Source: Flavobacterium pectinovorum (lineage in GTDB: Bacteria; Bacteroidota; Bacteroidia; Flavobacteriales; Flavobacteriaceae). Taken from it: a stretch of 64,000 nt of DNA. Below are positions 35,059-44,370 of the stretch, in pieces. Numbering within the stretch: position 1 is the stretch's first letter; each line of letters begins with the position of its first letter. The notes under the pieces were generated by a model. It ran no database searches. It was given only the letters and a program-made list of their open reading frames with translations, and was not told where the DNA came from. The stretch lies in NCBI RefSeq assembly GCF_006438875.1, contig NZ_RCZH01000003.1, forward strand, positions 62,937-126,936, in the 5' to 3' direction. The position numbers were made by a program, and so were the translations under genes.

Positions 35059-35499
35059 TTATCGCATTGGAACGTAACCCGCAAGCTTTTGTTTGTATGT
35101 ATTCTGAAAATAAATCATATAATTATAAATCAAATAATTTACCTCGTACCCATAATGTATATTAGGTCGGTAATCAATTGTCATTTCGTATAAATTTGGA
35201 TTGTAACGCTGTGGTTGCGAGGCTCTAAGATTCCATTCTGTTACATACAATTGATTCTTGATTTCAAGATAGGACAGGGAATAGTAATTTCGCGGAAGCG
35301 CTGTTGAAGCCAGCCATGTACTAAAACCATTGTCAATAATAATAACTTCATATTCCAGAGAATCATTGGCAATTCGTACTGTATCGTTTACGGCAACTTT
35401 TGGCGTAGGTACAGGATTTGTTGCGCTAATATTTTTTGATGCAGTAGAACAAGCGATTATTGTAAACAAAAGGACTAATATGTAGAAATACTTTTTCAT
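35059..35499 (-). CDS. Lipoprotein, DUF6146-like
   Basis: 146 residues from the ATG at 35499 (MKKYFYILVLLFTIIACS, lipobox IIAC, Cys about 17); a start 15 bases upstream is possible. After a short linker comes a domain with LEYEVIIIDNGFSTWL and NYLIYNYMIYFQNTYKQ. It matches a conserved family of flavobacterial lipoproteins of unknown function. Likely in one transcript with the DUF6787-like gene. Confidence 0.75.
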   Translation of the reverse strand: MKKYFYILVLLFTIIACSTASKNISATNPVPTPKVAVNDTVRIANDSLEYEVIIIDNGFSTWLASTALPRNYYSLSYLEIKNQLYVTEWNLRASQPQRYNPNLYEMTIDYRPNIHYGYEVNYLIYNYMIYFQNTYKQKLAGYVPMR

Positions 35500-35595
35500 G
35501 ACTTTTATTTTCAATACTTTAAAATTACAACTAAATTTCAGAACACGCTGTTAAGATTCTTATAATCTAGCTTTGCAAGGTTTAACATTCGACAA

Positions 35596-35627
35596 TAAAA
35601 AAGCCATTTGCAGAGCAAACAGCCTTT
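35596..35627 (-). terminator. Terminator of the DUF937 gene
   Basis: On the minus strand a 13-bp stem (with G-U pairs) closes a TCT loop and runs into T6. It lies 60 bases after the DUF937 stop. Confidence 0.65.
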
Positions 35628-35687
35628 AATATAGTTAAGATTAAAAAAAAGCTTAGAGCCTTAAGAACTCAGAACCTCAGAACCTTT

Positions 35688-36251
35688 TTATTTACTTCCA
35701 AACAATTTTCCAATAAATCCGGCTATTCCGCCTTTAGTTTTTGTTACTACAAGAACATCGGCTACATCTACTTTTCCGTCAGCATTTTGATCTAATCCAA
35801 ACTGCATTCCGTATTTAGAAATCGTGTCCATAATTCCGGAAGCTTGCCCGCCATTTCCGGAAATAGCACCAATAATATCCGAAATATTAAAACTACTGTC
35901 ATTAGGATCTTTAGCTTTGTTTACTAACGAACTTAAAATCTGCGGAATCATGCTTGCCGCAACCCCAGAAGAAGCATCGCTGCTCAATCCAAATTTCTCA
36001 CCAAGACTTCCTGTTACTTGTTGTGTTAATTGCTGTACAACCGGATTTGAACTGTCTATAGACGATTTTCCGCTAAATAAGCTGGCAAGTTGTTCACCGC
36101 CGCCTTCTGAAGCAATTTTTTGCAATCCTGCAAAAATTGAAGAACTGGTTTCGCTTATTACAGCTTCATTGTGCTCATTAGGAATAGCAGAATTGTTTAC
36201 CACGGCGTCGCCTCCGTATTGTTGTACTAATTGCGTTAATTGTTCAAACAT
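35688..36251 (-). CDS. DUF937 protein with an EF-hand/dockerin-like calcium loop
   Basis: 187 residues. A DUF937 region (about 1-145: MFEQLTQLVQQYGGDAVVNN, then VAASMIPQILSSLVNKAKD) is followed by a textbook 12-residue calcium loop, DQNADGKVDVAD (154-165), and the hydrophobic tail GGIAGFIGKLFGSK. No signal peptide. Homologues of DUF937 are small helical proteins; the added calcium loop resembles a half dockerin. Lies between terminators, downstream of serA. Confidence 0.8.
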   Translation of the reverse strand: MFEQLTQLVQQYGGDAVVNNSAIPNEHNEAVISETSSSIFAGLQKIASEGGGEQLASLFSGKSSIDSSNPVVQQLTQQVTGSLGEKFGLSSDASSGVAASMIPQILSSLVNKAKDPNDSSFNISDIIGAISGNGGQASGIMDTISKYGMQFGLDQNADGKVDVADVLVVTKTKGGIAGFIGKLFGSK

Positions 36252-36287
36252 GATTTTAAGAATTTAAATTAGACTTCAAATTTACGT

Positions 36288-36326
36288 AAAAAGAAAGGGA
36301 TTTACTACAAATATATAGTAAATCCC
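36288..36326 (-). terminator. Terminator of serA
   Basis: GGGATTTACTA (36297-36307) pairs perfectly with TAGTAAATCCC (36316-36326); on the minus strand the stem runs into TTTCTTTTT. It starts 28 bases after the serA stop. Confidence 0.85.
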
Positions 36327-36353
36327 TCTAAAGTTAATCTATTTTTTAATTAC

Positions 36354-37304
36354 TTAGCTCAACAAAGTAATAATTTGTGAAGCTAATTCTGTTCCAATTC
36401 TGTCTTGTGCCTCTCCAGTTGCAGCTCCAATGTGCGGAGTCAATGAGATTTTAGTGTGCATTAAGATTGCCATTTCCGGTTTTGGTTCGCTTTCAAAAAC
36501 ATCTAAACCAGCAAAAGCAACTTTTCCTGAATCTAAAGCTTTTACCAGCGCAACTTCGTCAATAACACCACCACGAGCACAGTTTACGATTCCAACACCG
36601 TCTTTCATGATCGCCAATTCTTTCTCACCAATAATGTAACCATCTTGAGCAGGAACGTGCAATGTAATGAAATCAGCTTCTTTAAATAAAGATTCTAATG
36701 ATTGAGAAACAATTGTAGTTGTGATAGATTGTCCATCAAAAAACTCAACTTTAACATCTACAGAAGGAATAAAACTATCTGCAGCAATTACTTTCATTCC
36801 TAAACCAAAAGCCATTTTTGCAGTAGCTTGTCCAATACGACCAATACCAACAATACCTAAAGTTTTACCTCTTAGTTCAGTTCCGTTTGCGTAAGCTTTT
36901 TTCAAACCGTCAAAGTTTGAATCTCCTTCAAGAGGCATATTTCTGTTAGAATCATGCAAGAAACGAACACCAGAAAATAAGTGTCCAAATACCAATTCAG
37001 CAACAGATTCTGATGATGAAGCAGGTGTATTAATTACGTGAATTCCTTTGCTTTTTGCATAATCAACATCGATATTGTCCATACCAACACCGCCACGACC
37101 AATAATTTTTAATCCAGGGCAGGCATCGATAATATCTTTACGAACTTTAGTTGCACTACGCACTAAAACTACGTCTACATTATTTTCATTCACAAAATTA
37201 GCTACTTGTTCCTGAGCTACTTTTGTAGTTATAACTTCAAATCCACCTTTTTCTAAGGCTAGAATTCCACTTTTAGAAATTCCGTCATTTGCTAATACTT
37301 TCAT
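36354..37304 (-). CDS. serA: D-3-phosphoglycerate dehydrogenase, short form
   Basis: First step of serine synthesis: 3-phosphoglycerate to 3-phosphohydroxypyruvate with NAD. 316 residues with the D-2-hydroxyacid dehydrogenase layout: GRGGVGMDNID, the NAD loop GIVGIGRIGQATA (about 149-161), catalytic Arg in NCARGGVIDE, Glu in the LDVFESEP block and His in TPHIGAAT. It ends there, with no C-terminal ACT or ASB domain, so no allosteric serine control of the E. coli kind. It follows serC on the same strand with a dispersed element between. Confidence 0.93.
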   Translation of the reverse strand: MKVLANDGISKSGILALEKGGFEVITTKVAQEQVANFVNENNVDVVLVRSATKVRKDIIDACPGLKIIGRGGVGMDNIDVDYAKSKGIHVINTPASSSESVAELVFGHLFSGVRFLHDSNRNMPLEGDSNFDGLKKAYANGTELRGKTLGIVGIGRIGQATAKMAFGLGMKVIAADSFIPSVDVKVEFFDGQSITTTIVSQSLESLFKEADFITLHVPAQDGYIIGEKELAIMKDGVGIVNCARGGVIDEVALVKALDSGKVAFAGLDVFESEPKPEMAILMHTKISLTPHIGAATGEAQDRIGTELASQIITLLS

Positions 37305-37382
37305 TGTGTATATTGTTTATTTGGCTAATCGTTAATTTGTTTAATCGATGAACCAGCTATTTTGATTTTTTCTTTTTTTTTT

Positions 37383-37465
37383 TGGAGCTGATCCCGCTAT
37401 TCGTTACAATCTTTTATTTTTTTAAAGGAAAAAAATAAAAGGATTTCCACTTCTATCGGGGCTAG
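37383..37465 (+). repeat. Structured dispersed element, copy 2
   Basis: Plus-strand reading: GGAGCT, TCCCGCT, CAATCTTTT, a perfect 13-bp stem (37411-37423 with 37429-37441) and then GGATTT and ATCGGGGCTAG. It lies between serC and serA, antisense to them. The shared ends with an altered stem relate it to copies 1 and 3. Confidence 0.75.
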
Positions 37466-37510
37466 AGTTTCAGTTTTCAGACTCAGTTTTCAGTCGTCTG
37501 TTACTGAAAA

Positions 37511-38581
37511 CTAAACTTTACTTTCCAAAGCTTTCATTACATCAACCAATACCTGAACACTTTCGATAGGCATAGCATTGTAAATAGAAGCTCTGTAACC
37601 ACCAACTGAACGATGTCCTGGCAATCCCGAAATTCCTGCAGCTTTCCATAAAGCATCAAAAGTTTCTGTATGATCAGCGTTGTTTAATAAGAAAGTCACA
37701 TTCATTTTAGAACGATCTTCAACCGCTGCAGCGCCTTTAAATAATGGGTTTCTGTCGATTTCATTATAAAGTAAATCTGCTTTTGCGTCGTTTAATTTCT
37801 CAACAGCAGCAACTCCACCTTTATTTTTAATCCATTGTAATGTTAATAATGAAACATAAACAGCAAAAACAGGAGGAGTATTATACATACTTTCTGCTTT
37901 AATATGTTTAGCGTAGTCTAACATACTTGGGATAGTTCTACCGCTTTTCTCTAAGATTTCTTCCTTTACAACTACTAAAGTAGTTCCTGCAGGACCCATA
38001 TTTTTTTGAGCACCGGCATAAATCAAATCGAATTTAGAGAAATCTAAATCGCGTGAAAAAATATCAGAACTCATATCACAAACAACAGGAACGTTGGTTG
38101 CAGGGAAATCTTTCATTTGTGTTCCAAAAATAGTGTTGTTACTAGTACAGTGAAAATAATCAGCATCACTAGGTATTGTGTATCCTTTTGGAATATGGTT
38201 GTAATTTTCTTCTTTGGAAGAAGCTACAACAATAGTTTCTCCAAAATTCTTTGCTTCTTTTATTGCAGCAGTTGCCCATGTTCCAGAATCTAAATAAGCA
38301 GCTTTTCCGCCATCTTTCAATAAATTATAAGGAGCCATTAAGAATGCTGTACTTGCACCACCTTGTAAAAACAAGGCTTGATAACCTTTTCCCTGAAGAC
38401 CTAATAATTCTAAGGCAAGGGAACGAGCTTCGTCCATAACTGCAACGAAATCTTTGCTTCGGTGCGAAATTTCCAGAATAGAAAGTCCTGAATCATTAAA
38501 ATCTAAAATTGCTTTTGATGCTTTCTCAAAAACTTCTTGAGGTAAGATACTTGGTCCTGCGCTGTAGTTGTGTTTTTTCAT
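37511..38581 (-). CDS. serC: Phosphoserine aminotransferase
   Basis: Second step of serine synthesis (and of pyridoxal phosphate synthesis), using glutamate as amino donor. 356 residues from the ATG at 38581 (MKKHNYSAGPSILPQEV); the longer frame to 38626 lacks homology-like sequence. Class V aminotransferase marks: NYSAGPSILP, LFLQGGASTAF, SGTWA, the PLP lysine in YAGAQKNMGPAGTT, and the C-terminal GHRSVGGYRASIYNAMP. Upstream of serA on the same strand, so probably co-transcribed. Confidence 0.95.
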   Translation of the reverse strand: MKKHNYSAGPSILPQEVFEKASKAILDFNDSGLSILEISHRSKDFVAVMDEARSLALELLGLQGKGYQALFLQGGASTAFLMAPYNLLKDGGKAAYLDSGTWATAAIKEAKNFGETIVVASSKEENYNHIPKGYTIPSDADYFHCTSNNTIFGTQMKDFPATNVPVVCDMSSDIFSRDLDFSKFDLIYAGAQKNMGPAGTTLVVVKEEILEKSGRTIPSMLDYAKHIKAESMYNTPPVFAVYVSLLTLQWIKNKGGVAAVEKLNDAKADLLYNEIDRNPLFKGAAAVEDRSKMNVTFLLNNADHTETFDALWKAAGISGLPGHRSVGGYRASIYNAMPIESVQVLVDVMKALESKV

Positions 38582-38673
38582 GGTTGTTGTTAATAGTCGA
38601 AATTTTAAAGACGCAAATTTCGGCAATAGGAGCCGAAAAAGCGATAAATTATTCGAAATAATTAAACATATTT

Positions 38674-39747
38674 TTACTTTGTTGTTAACAAAAACGTTAT
38701 AGTATTTACGTTATCTGCATAATCCCACAAACGAGGATTTTGGGTTTGCCCAAATGGTGTGCTGTTTTTTACTAAATCGTTGCTTACAATACACTGAATT
38801 TGTTCAGCATCAGCTTCAAGACGAGTTTGTAAATCTTCGATATTTTCGTAAAATTCATAAAAAACACTCGAAATAGGCGAGGCGTAACTTGGATCTTCTT
38901 TTAACGTTAGAAAACCATTGTCTAATAACTTGAAATTACTCATTAAAAATACCGCTTTATTATAATCATAATTATTGGCGTATTTCTCGTAATGAATAAC
39001 GTCCTGATATTTAAAAATAGCTTCAAAAAAGGGAACAAAGGAATAATCTTTTGGAACAAAAAGTTTGGAAACATTGCGACATCCTAATCCAAAATATCTA
39101 AAAATATCTTCGCCTAAAGCTTCTAAATCTTCTTTGGTTTCTTTTCCGTTTAAAACTGCAGCCGAATTTCTGTTTTTTCGAATAATCGAAGGTTTATCTT
39201 TGAAATAATATTCAAAATAACGCGCCGTATTGTTGCTTCCTGTGGCAATTACGGTATCGAAGTTTTCCAGTTTACCTTCCACGAAAGTGACTTTATCTTT
39301 TAAACTTTCATCAACAGCAATTAAATATTTGGCTAAAAACGGTAATAAATGCTGATCGTTTGAAGATGTTTTTATTAAAGCTTTGTTTCCGGTAATTAAA
39401 ACGGAAAGAAAATCGTGAAAACCTACTAACGGAATATTTCCGGCTAATATTAAAGCGACCGTTTTTTCTGTTTTGTCATCCTGAGTAAACTCTGATGAAT
39501 ATTGAGAAAGCCATTTATCAAGGTTTTCTTCCGTCAAAGCGTCTGCCCATGATTTGATTGCAAAATACACTTGTTCAGGTGTGTACCAGCCATTATGAGA
39601 TTGTGATAAATGTATTAATTTTTCGAAATCATCAAAAAATAAATCGTTATGTAAGACATCCGATTTTTTAATTGTGTCCTTTTCAGAGAATTGTTTTAGA
39701 AATTTCCCTAATTCAACAAAAACACTTTTTTTTGTTTCTAATGTCAT
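38674..39747 (-). CDS. Acyl-CoA reductase, LuxC family
   Basis: 357 residues. LuxC-type enzymes reduce acyl-CoA or acyl-ACP to aldehyde with NADPH. Visible blocks: ALILAGNIPLVGFHDFLSVL, LIKTSSNDQHLLPFLAKYL, VIATGSNNTARYFEYYF and FRYFGLGCRNVSKLFVPKDY, where the Cys is the likely thioester nucleophile. It belongs to the aldehyde dehydrogenase superfamily. No luxD/E is nearby; a dicluster ferredoxin gene diverges upstream. Role in Bacteroidota is unclear. Confidence 0.85.
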   Translation of the reverse strand: MTLETKKSVFVELGKFLKQFSEKDTIKKSDVLHNDLFFDDFEKLIHLSQSHNGWYTPEQVYFAIKSWADALTEENLDKWLSQYSSEFTQDDKTEKTVALILAGNIPLVGFHDFLSVLITGNKALIKTSSNDQHLLPFLAKYLIAVDESLKDKVTFVEGKLENFDTVIATGSNNTARYFEYYFKDKPSIIRKNRNSAAVLNGKETKEDLEALGEDIFRYFGLGCRNVSKLFVPKDYSFVPFFEAIFKYQDVIHYEKYANNYDYNKAVFLMSNFKLLDNGFLTLKEDPSYASPISSVFYEFYENIEDLQTRLEADAEQIQCIVSNDLVKNSTPFGQTQNPRLWDYADNVNTITFLLTTK

Positions 39748-39751
39748 AATG

Positions 39752-39783
39752 TTTGTTTATGAAGAGTTTTGATTGTAATTTTG
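39752..39783 (+). promoter_or_regulatory. Promoter of the ferredoxin gene
   Basis: TTTG (39752-39755), 20 bases, TAATTTTG (39776-39783): full match to the flavobacterial promoter, leaving a leader of about 95 bases. The element overlaps the region immediately upstream of the divergent LuxC-family gene. Confidence 0.7.
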
Positions 39784-39882
39784 CACAAAAATAAGCTATA
39801 TTAAGTTATAAGACAAAGCAGAATAAAATCTTCGTATTATTATTTCTCAACTTGTAACTTTTAACTCGTAACCAAGAACAAA

Positions 39883-40233
39883 ATGGCAATAATTATAACT
39901 GACGAATGCATAAACTGTGGGGCTTGTGAACCAGAATGCCCTAATACAGCAATTTATGAAGGAGCTGACGATTGGAGATATAAAGACGGAACAAGACTTT
40001 CTGGAAAAGTAATTTTACCTGACGGAACTGAGGTTGATGCTGATGATGCTCAAACTCCAATTTCTGACGAAGTATATTATATCGTTCCCGGAAAATGTAC
40101 AGAATGTAAGGGTTTTCATGACGAACCGCAATGTGCGGCTGTATGTCCTGTTGATTGTTGTGTGCCAGATGATAATCATGTAGAAGATGAAGAAACCTTG
40201 TTGAACAGACAGGCGTTTTTGCATGGAGAATAA
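39883..40233 (+). CDS. Dicluster 4Fe-4S ferredoxin
   Basis: Cytosolic electron carrier of 116 residues. Cluster motif one is C9-x2-C12-x2-C15-x3-C19-P. The second is C72-x2-C75-x8-C84-x3-C88-P with extra Cys92 and Cys93, the longer spacing seen in the Allochromatium-type 2[4Fe-4S] ferredoxins. A roughly 50-residue insertion (about 22-70, acidic) separates the two. It has its own promoter and terminator. Redox partner unknown; the divergent acyl-CoA reductase is a neighbour in context only. Confidence 0.92.
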   Translation: MAIIITDECINCGACEPECPNTAIYEGADDWRYKDGTRLSGKVILPDGTEVDADDAQTPISDEVYYIVPGKCTECKGFHDEPQCAAVCPVDCCVPDDNHVEDEETLLNRQAFLHGE

Positions 40234-40257
40234 TTTTATTTACCTCAAATAGTTTTG

Positions 40258-40294
40258 AAAAAATCCTGAGTTTCAACGCTTAGGATTTTTTTTT
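40258..40294 (+). terminator. Terminator of the ferredoxin gene
   Basis: ATCCTGAG (40263-40270) pairs with CTTAGGAT (one G-U) and is flanked by A6 and T9 tracts, 25 bases after the stop. Confidence 0.85.
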
Positions 40295-40413
40295 GTCACT
40301 TTTTTAATATAATTTTTTTGTATAATACTGGTATTTAATGTTTTATTTTAGTTAATTTGATGATAATTTTTTAATGTTGAAGTGTTTTTAGTTGAAAAAT
40401 TTAATAATTGCTT

Positions 40414-41577
40414 ATGAAGAGACTAATACTTTTATTTGTTTTGTTCTTTAATGTCGGCGTTTTTGCTCAGAAGATTGAGTATTCAATTGTTGTAAAAGAT
40501 ATTGAAACACAATTGCCTATTGAAAATGCTGCTGTGTTTATTTTGAAAACGAAACAAACATTAATAAGTAATCAAGACGGAAAAGTAACTTTTATGTTGA
40601 CTGGTGGGTCCAATATTCAGGTTTCAGAAACCAATTACGAAAAAGTGACACTGCGTTGGGGAAGTTTAAAGCCAGACATGTTTGTTGTTTATCTTAAAAG
40701 CAACAATAATAAACTAGATGAAATTGTTGTTTCAAAAGAAAAACCCTTTAAATCACTCAGTAAAATTGTTGCTAATTCAAAACAGAAGTTAGCCGCTTCT
40801 TACAGGCTTAAAGTGTATGTTAGGGAGTTTTTTATGCTTGACAATAAATACTCTTATTATAATGACGGGTTGGTGAATTTTCAATTTGTGGCACGTCAAA
40901 AAAAAATCAATACAACTTTATTGGTAGAGCAAAATCGATCTTATGGTTTATTAGAAACAGATGTTAGTGCCGATTTAAAAGGTTATAATTTGAATAATTT
41001 AATGGAAAATTATTCTAATTTTAAGTACTTCGATCCTTTGCTGGATTCAAAAACAAAAAAGAATTATGATTTTATAACTAAAGGACATCCTAAAAATAAA
41101 GACTATTATGTAATGACGGTTATACCTCTGGTTAAATCAAAAAAAGCTCTTGACAGTTTTGAAATTACATATGATCCCGAGAAAAAACTAATTATTGAAT
41201 TTACAGTTTCAATTGCACCGGGAAATATTCCTGAAATAGAAGATAAACCTGCTATAGGTTCTAAACATATCACGAGATCATTTGTAAAAGTTAGTTACAG
41301 AACAGATGGATTAGATTATTATTTACTGAGTTCTAATGAAGAAATAGCGTATGATCTGATTCTAAAGGATAAAATCAAAAATATTCAGGTTCGAAATAAT
41401 TTTGTTACGACAAATTTCAATAAACAAAATTTTACTTATAAGGATAGTGACGTATTCACAGAAAAATCACTTTTTAATAAACAAAATAAAATTCTCACTA
41501 ATTATTGGGATATCTCAGGTTTTACAGCTACCGAAGAAGAAAAAGGTATTATAGATTCACTGCAATTTAAGTTGTAA
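40414..41577 (+). CDS. Outer-membrane-associated protein with carboxypeptidase-regulatory-like domain
   Basis: 387 residues from ATG 40414 (MKRLILLFVLFFNVGVFAQ, signal peptide), preferred over an in-frame TTG at 40408. Residues about 22-100 form a CarboxypepD_reg-like beta-sandwich (KDIETQLPIENAAVFILKTK, then VYLKSNNNKLDEIVVSKEK). The remaining 280 residues have no motif I recognise; beta-rich, without the aromatic C-terminus of barrels. Probably a periplasmic or envelope protein. Stands alone. Confidence 0.7.
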   Translation: MKRLILLFVLFFNVGVFAQKIEYSIVVKDIETQLPIENAAVFILKTKQTLISNQDGKVTFMLTGGSNIQVSETNYEKVTLRWGSLKPDMFVVYLKSNNNKLDEIVVSKEKPFKSLSKIVANSKQKLAASYRLKVYVREFFMLDNKYSYYNDGLVNFQFVARQKKINTTLLVEQNRSYGLLETDVSADLKGYNLNNLMENYSNFKYFDPLLDSKTKKNYDFITKGHPKNKDYYVMTVIPLVKSKKALDSFEITYDPEKKLIIEFTVSIAPGNIPEIEDKPAIGSKHITRSFVKVSYRTDGLDYYLLSSNEEIAYDLILKDKIKNIQVRNNFVTTNFNKQNFTYKDSDVFTEKSLFNKQNKILTNYWDISGFTATEEEKGIIDSLQFKL

Positions 41578-41580
41578 AAA

Positions 41581-41612
41581 TGAGATAATTAGAAAATGAG
41601 ATAATTAGAAAA
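41581..41612 (+). repeat. Two tandem 16-base units
   Basis: TGAGATAATTAGAAAA occurs twice in direct tandem right after the stop codon at 41577. Perfect copies, no known role. Confidence 0.8.
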
Positions 41613-41634
41613 TGTAAAAATATGTTTTAATAAT

Positions 41635-41668
41635 AAAAATCCTGAACTATTGAAGTTCAGGATTTTTT
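41635..41668. terminator. Bidirectional terminator between convergent genes
   Basis: AAAAATCCTGAACT (41635-41648) pairs with AGTTCAGGATTTTT (41654-41667) around a 5-base loop. It serves both the 40414 gene and the TonB receptor gene. Confidence 0.85.
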
Positions 41669-41703
41669 GTTGATAGTTATAATGCTTTAGATTGAATTTC
41701 TTT

Positions 41704-44370
41704 TTAAAAATTAAATCCAAGTCTTGCATAGTAGTAAGCTCCGCTGAAACCCATTTGTACAGCATCCCAATATCCACCAGCTTCTGTATTACCTTGTTCA
41801 TCTTGTTTCGTTGGATAAACGTTGAATAAGTTATTGCTTCCAATACTTATTTTCAGACTTTTGCTTAATTTATAACCTAAAGTCAAATCTGTTACTAATC
41901 TTGGGTTGTAAACATCATCTTCATCAGCATAATCTACTAAAACTACTTTACTAAAACGTGTAAAGGCTAAACCTGCATCAAATTTATTTTTAGAATAGTT
42001 TAGGTTTAAACCAAATTTACTATCCGGAGCCGATGCCAATAGAAATGCTTGGTCACGTTTTCCGAAGAAAGTGTCAGCAGGCAAAGAACCATTTTTTATA
42101 TTATCAATTTTCATATCGTTAATGTTACCTACAAAAGTTGCTGAGAATTGTCCAAAATCAAATCCTTTTTTCCAAGAGAAAACCAAGTCCAAACCATGTG
42201 TACTTGTATCTGCACCATTAGTGAAAAATTGAGCTTTATCAACGCCTAAGTTTAAAGCGCTTGCGTCAAAATATCCGGTAAGAACGATACGATCTTTTAC
42301 TTTGATATAGTATCCATCAACTGTTGCCGTAAAATCTCCAAAATTTGCAGTGAAGCCCAAAGAAGCATTTACAGCTTTCTCTTCGTTTAGTTTTTGAATT
42401 CCAAAAGCTCTTGTAATCGGACTGTCATTTGGAGCCAAAATAACGTCAGTTGCACCGCTGGCATTGAAGTTCGTAAAACGTAAATTATAATAAACCTGAG
42501 CCAATGATGGAGCGCGGAAACCAGTACTTACAGATCCTCTTAGATTAATATGGTCTGTAATTTTTAGTCTTGAAGCTAATTTTCCGTTTATAGTACTTCC
42601 AAAGTCACTGTAATTTTCAAAACGAACTGCTCCGCTAACCATTAAAGCTTCTGTGATATCTAACTCAGCATCCGTATATAAAGAGAAGTTAGTACGGCTT
42701 TTATTTACTTCATTTGCGGGGCTATATCCCGGGAATCCCTGAGAACCTCCAGGTCTTGGAGTTGTTGGTGACGAAGTTGGATCAGTAGGGTCATAGTCAG
42801 GATTTGGGATTGTTGGCGGGCTTTGAGTAGTTGGGTCCGTAATTGGTTTTCCGTTGGTATCATAAGTTGTGTATGAACCCTCTTCACCGGCAAAAATTTC
42901 AAATTTTTCTACTCTAAATTCTGTTCCAAAAGCAATATTAAAACCTTTTAAAACGTCGCCATAGTTTTTAGAAATATCAAAATTGGTGGTGTTTTGAAGT
43001 AAACTATGTCCTCCTGCATCAAATTCAAGTGGAGATTTGTCCAGAAGAGTAGCATTAATAGTACCTTTTATATCATAGTGGAATTTATTTTTTCCAAAAG
43101 TGTTACTGAAATCCATTTTCCATCCGCCAGAAGTTTCTGTTCTAATTCCGGCAGCGATCGAATTGTCATTAATTTTTGAGGTAATTCTTGGCGTATATCC
43201 GCCTGGATAAACAGATTCTACCACTTGTTCACCACTATTTCTGGTAAAAGCATAAGCATCCGTATTTCTAACACTGCTTCCGCCAAAAGCATAAAATTCT
43301 GTTTTCTCCCCAATTGGAATGGCAAGATTTCCGAAGAAATTTAGTCCATTAATTTGTGCATCACCAAAACCTTTTCTGAAATCGTAAGCTGGTCTCAAAG
43401 TTTTTTCTTTATTGATGAATTCACCCGTAAAATTGGCGTAACCACCTTTGCTTCCTAAAGCAACTCCATAATTGGCGGCCACTTTTATAGATTGACCGTC
43501 AAGAGATTTGTCTTTTCCGTAGGAGTTTCCATTTCCTTTTTGGTCCAATCTGAAACCTTTAGTATTTGGTGTTCCCGGTAAAAAATCTCCTTTTGCATCG
43601 GTGTTAAAAGCACCATAAGTAACAGATCCTGTTAACTCATTTACATTGTCATTTGTGACAATATTAATAACACCTGCAATAGCATCAGAACCATATTGCG
43701 CAGCGGCACCATCTCTTAGAATTTCAATTCTTTTGATAGAGGCAACCGGAATAGCATTCAAATCGGTTCCTGTATTTCCACGTCCGCGAGTTCCAAATAA
43801 GTTGATAAGAGATGATTGATGTCTTCTTTTTCCGTTAATTAAAACCAAAGTCTGGTCAGGTCCCATACCTCTCAAGGAAGCAGGATCAACGTGGTCAGCA
43901 CCATCAGAACCCGATTGTTTGTTGGCGTTGAACGAAGGAGCAACATATTGCAACAACTGATTGATTTCTATTTTTCCGCTTTGTGTGGCGACATCTTTTA
44001 CATTAATAACATCAATAGGCACGGCCGAATTGACAACTGTCCTTTTTGTGTTTCTGGATCCCACAACGACAACGTCACTTAAAATCTGACCGCCGTTTTG
44101 ATCTAAAACTATACTAACGTCGGTACTTGTAGCTTGTTTTTCAACAGTAGAATATCCAATATAACTAAAAATTAAAGTAGCGCCATCTTTAACTTTTATT
44201 CTGTAACTACCTTCAAAATCAGTAGATACGCCGTTTGTTGTTCCTTTTTCAAGTATGTTTACACCAGGTAGAGGTGCTCCTGTTTTGTCTTTTACAACTC
44301 CCGAAACTTCTTTTTGAGCAAAAAGAAACGCCGTGTTTAATAGAAATAAAAATAATGCAATCTTTTTCAT
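41704..44370 (-). CDS. TonB-dependent receptor with carboxypeptidase-like N-domain
   Basis: 888 residues from the ATG at 44370 (MKKIALFLFLLNTAFLFAQ signal peptide). CarboxypepD_reg-like domain (about 22-95, VSGVVKDKTGAPLPGVNILE), plug (about 115-235: VVNSAVPIDVINV, LRGMGPDQTLVLINGKRRH, IEILRDGAAAQYGSDAIAGV) and a 22-strand barrel ending YYARLGFNF. The plug is of the BtuB/FhuA type, not SusC, and no SusD follows. One extracellular loop has a low-complexity Pro/Thr/Asp-rich run (about 525-565). Substrate unknown. Confidence 0.93.
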   Translation of the reverse strand: MKKIALFLFLLNTAFLFAQKEVSGVVKDKTGAPLPGVNILEKGTTNGVSTDFEGSYRIKVKDGATLIFSYIGYSTVEKQATSTDVSIVLDQNGGQILSDVVVVGSRNTKRTVVNSAVPIDVINVKDVATQSGKIEINQLLQYVAPSFNANKQSGSDGADHVDPASLRGMGPDQTLVLINGKRRHQSSLINLFGTRGRGNTGTDLNAIPVASIKRIEILRDGAAAQYGSDAIAGVINIVTNDNVNELTGSVTYGAFNTDAKGDFLPGTPNTKGFRLDQKGNGNSYGKDKSLDGQSIKVAANYGVALGSKGGYANFTGEFINKEKTLRPAYDFRKGFGDAQINGLNFFGNLAIPIGEKTEFYAFGGSSVRNTDAYAFTRNSGEQVVESVYPGGYTPRITSKINDNSIAAGIRTETSGGWKMDFSNTFGKNKFHYDIKGTINATLLDKSPLEFDAGGHSLLQNTTNFDISKNYGDVLKGFNIAFGTEFRVEKFEIFAGEEGSYTTYDTNGKPITDPTTQSPPTIPNPDYDPTDPTSSPTTPRPGGSQGFPGYSPANEVNKSRTNFSLYTDAELDITEALMVSGAVRFENYSDFGSTINGKLASRLKITDHINLRGSVSTGFRAPSLAQVYYNLRFTNFNASGATDVILAPNDSPITRAFGIQKLNEEKAVNASLGFTANFGDFTATVDGYYIKVKDRIVLTGYFDASALNLGVDKAQFFTNGADTSTHGLDLVFSWKKGFDFGQFSATFVGNINDMKIDNIKNGSLPADTFFGKRDQAFLLASAPDSKFGLNLNYSKNKFDAGLAFTRFSKVVLVDYADEDDVYNPRLVTDLTLGYKLSKSLKISIGSNNLFNVYPTKQDEQGNTEAGGYWDAVQMGFSGAYYYARLGFNF

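Noticed and set aside
35824..36267. 147-codon plus-strand frame opposite the DUF937 gene
   Set aside because: Cys/Pro/Ser-rich composition is a mirror of the coding strand; the DUF937 protein has recognisable domains and a terminator.
40015..40276. Minus-strand open frames across the ferredoxin gene
   Set aside because: They lie opposite the ferredoxin whose cluster cysteines are unmistakable.
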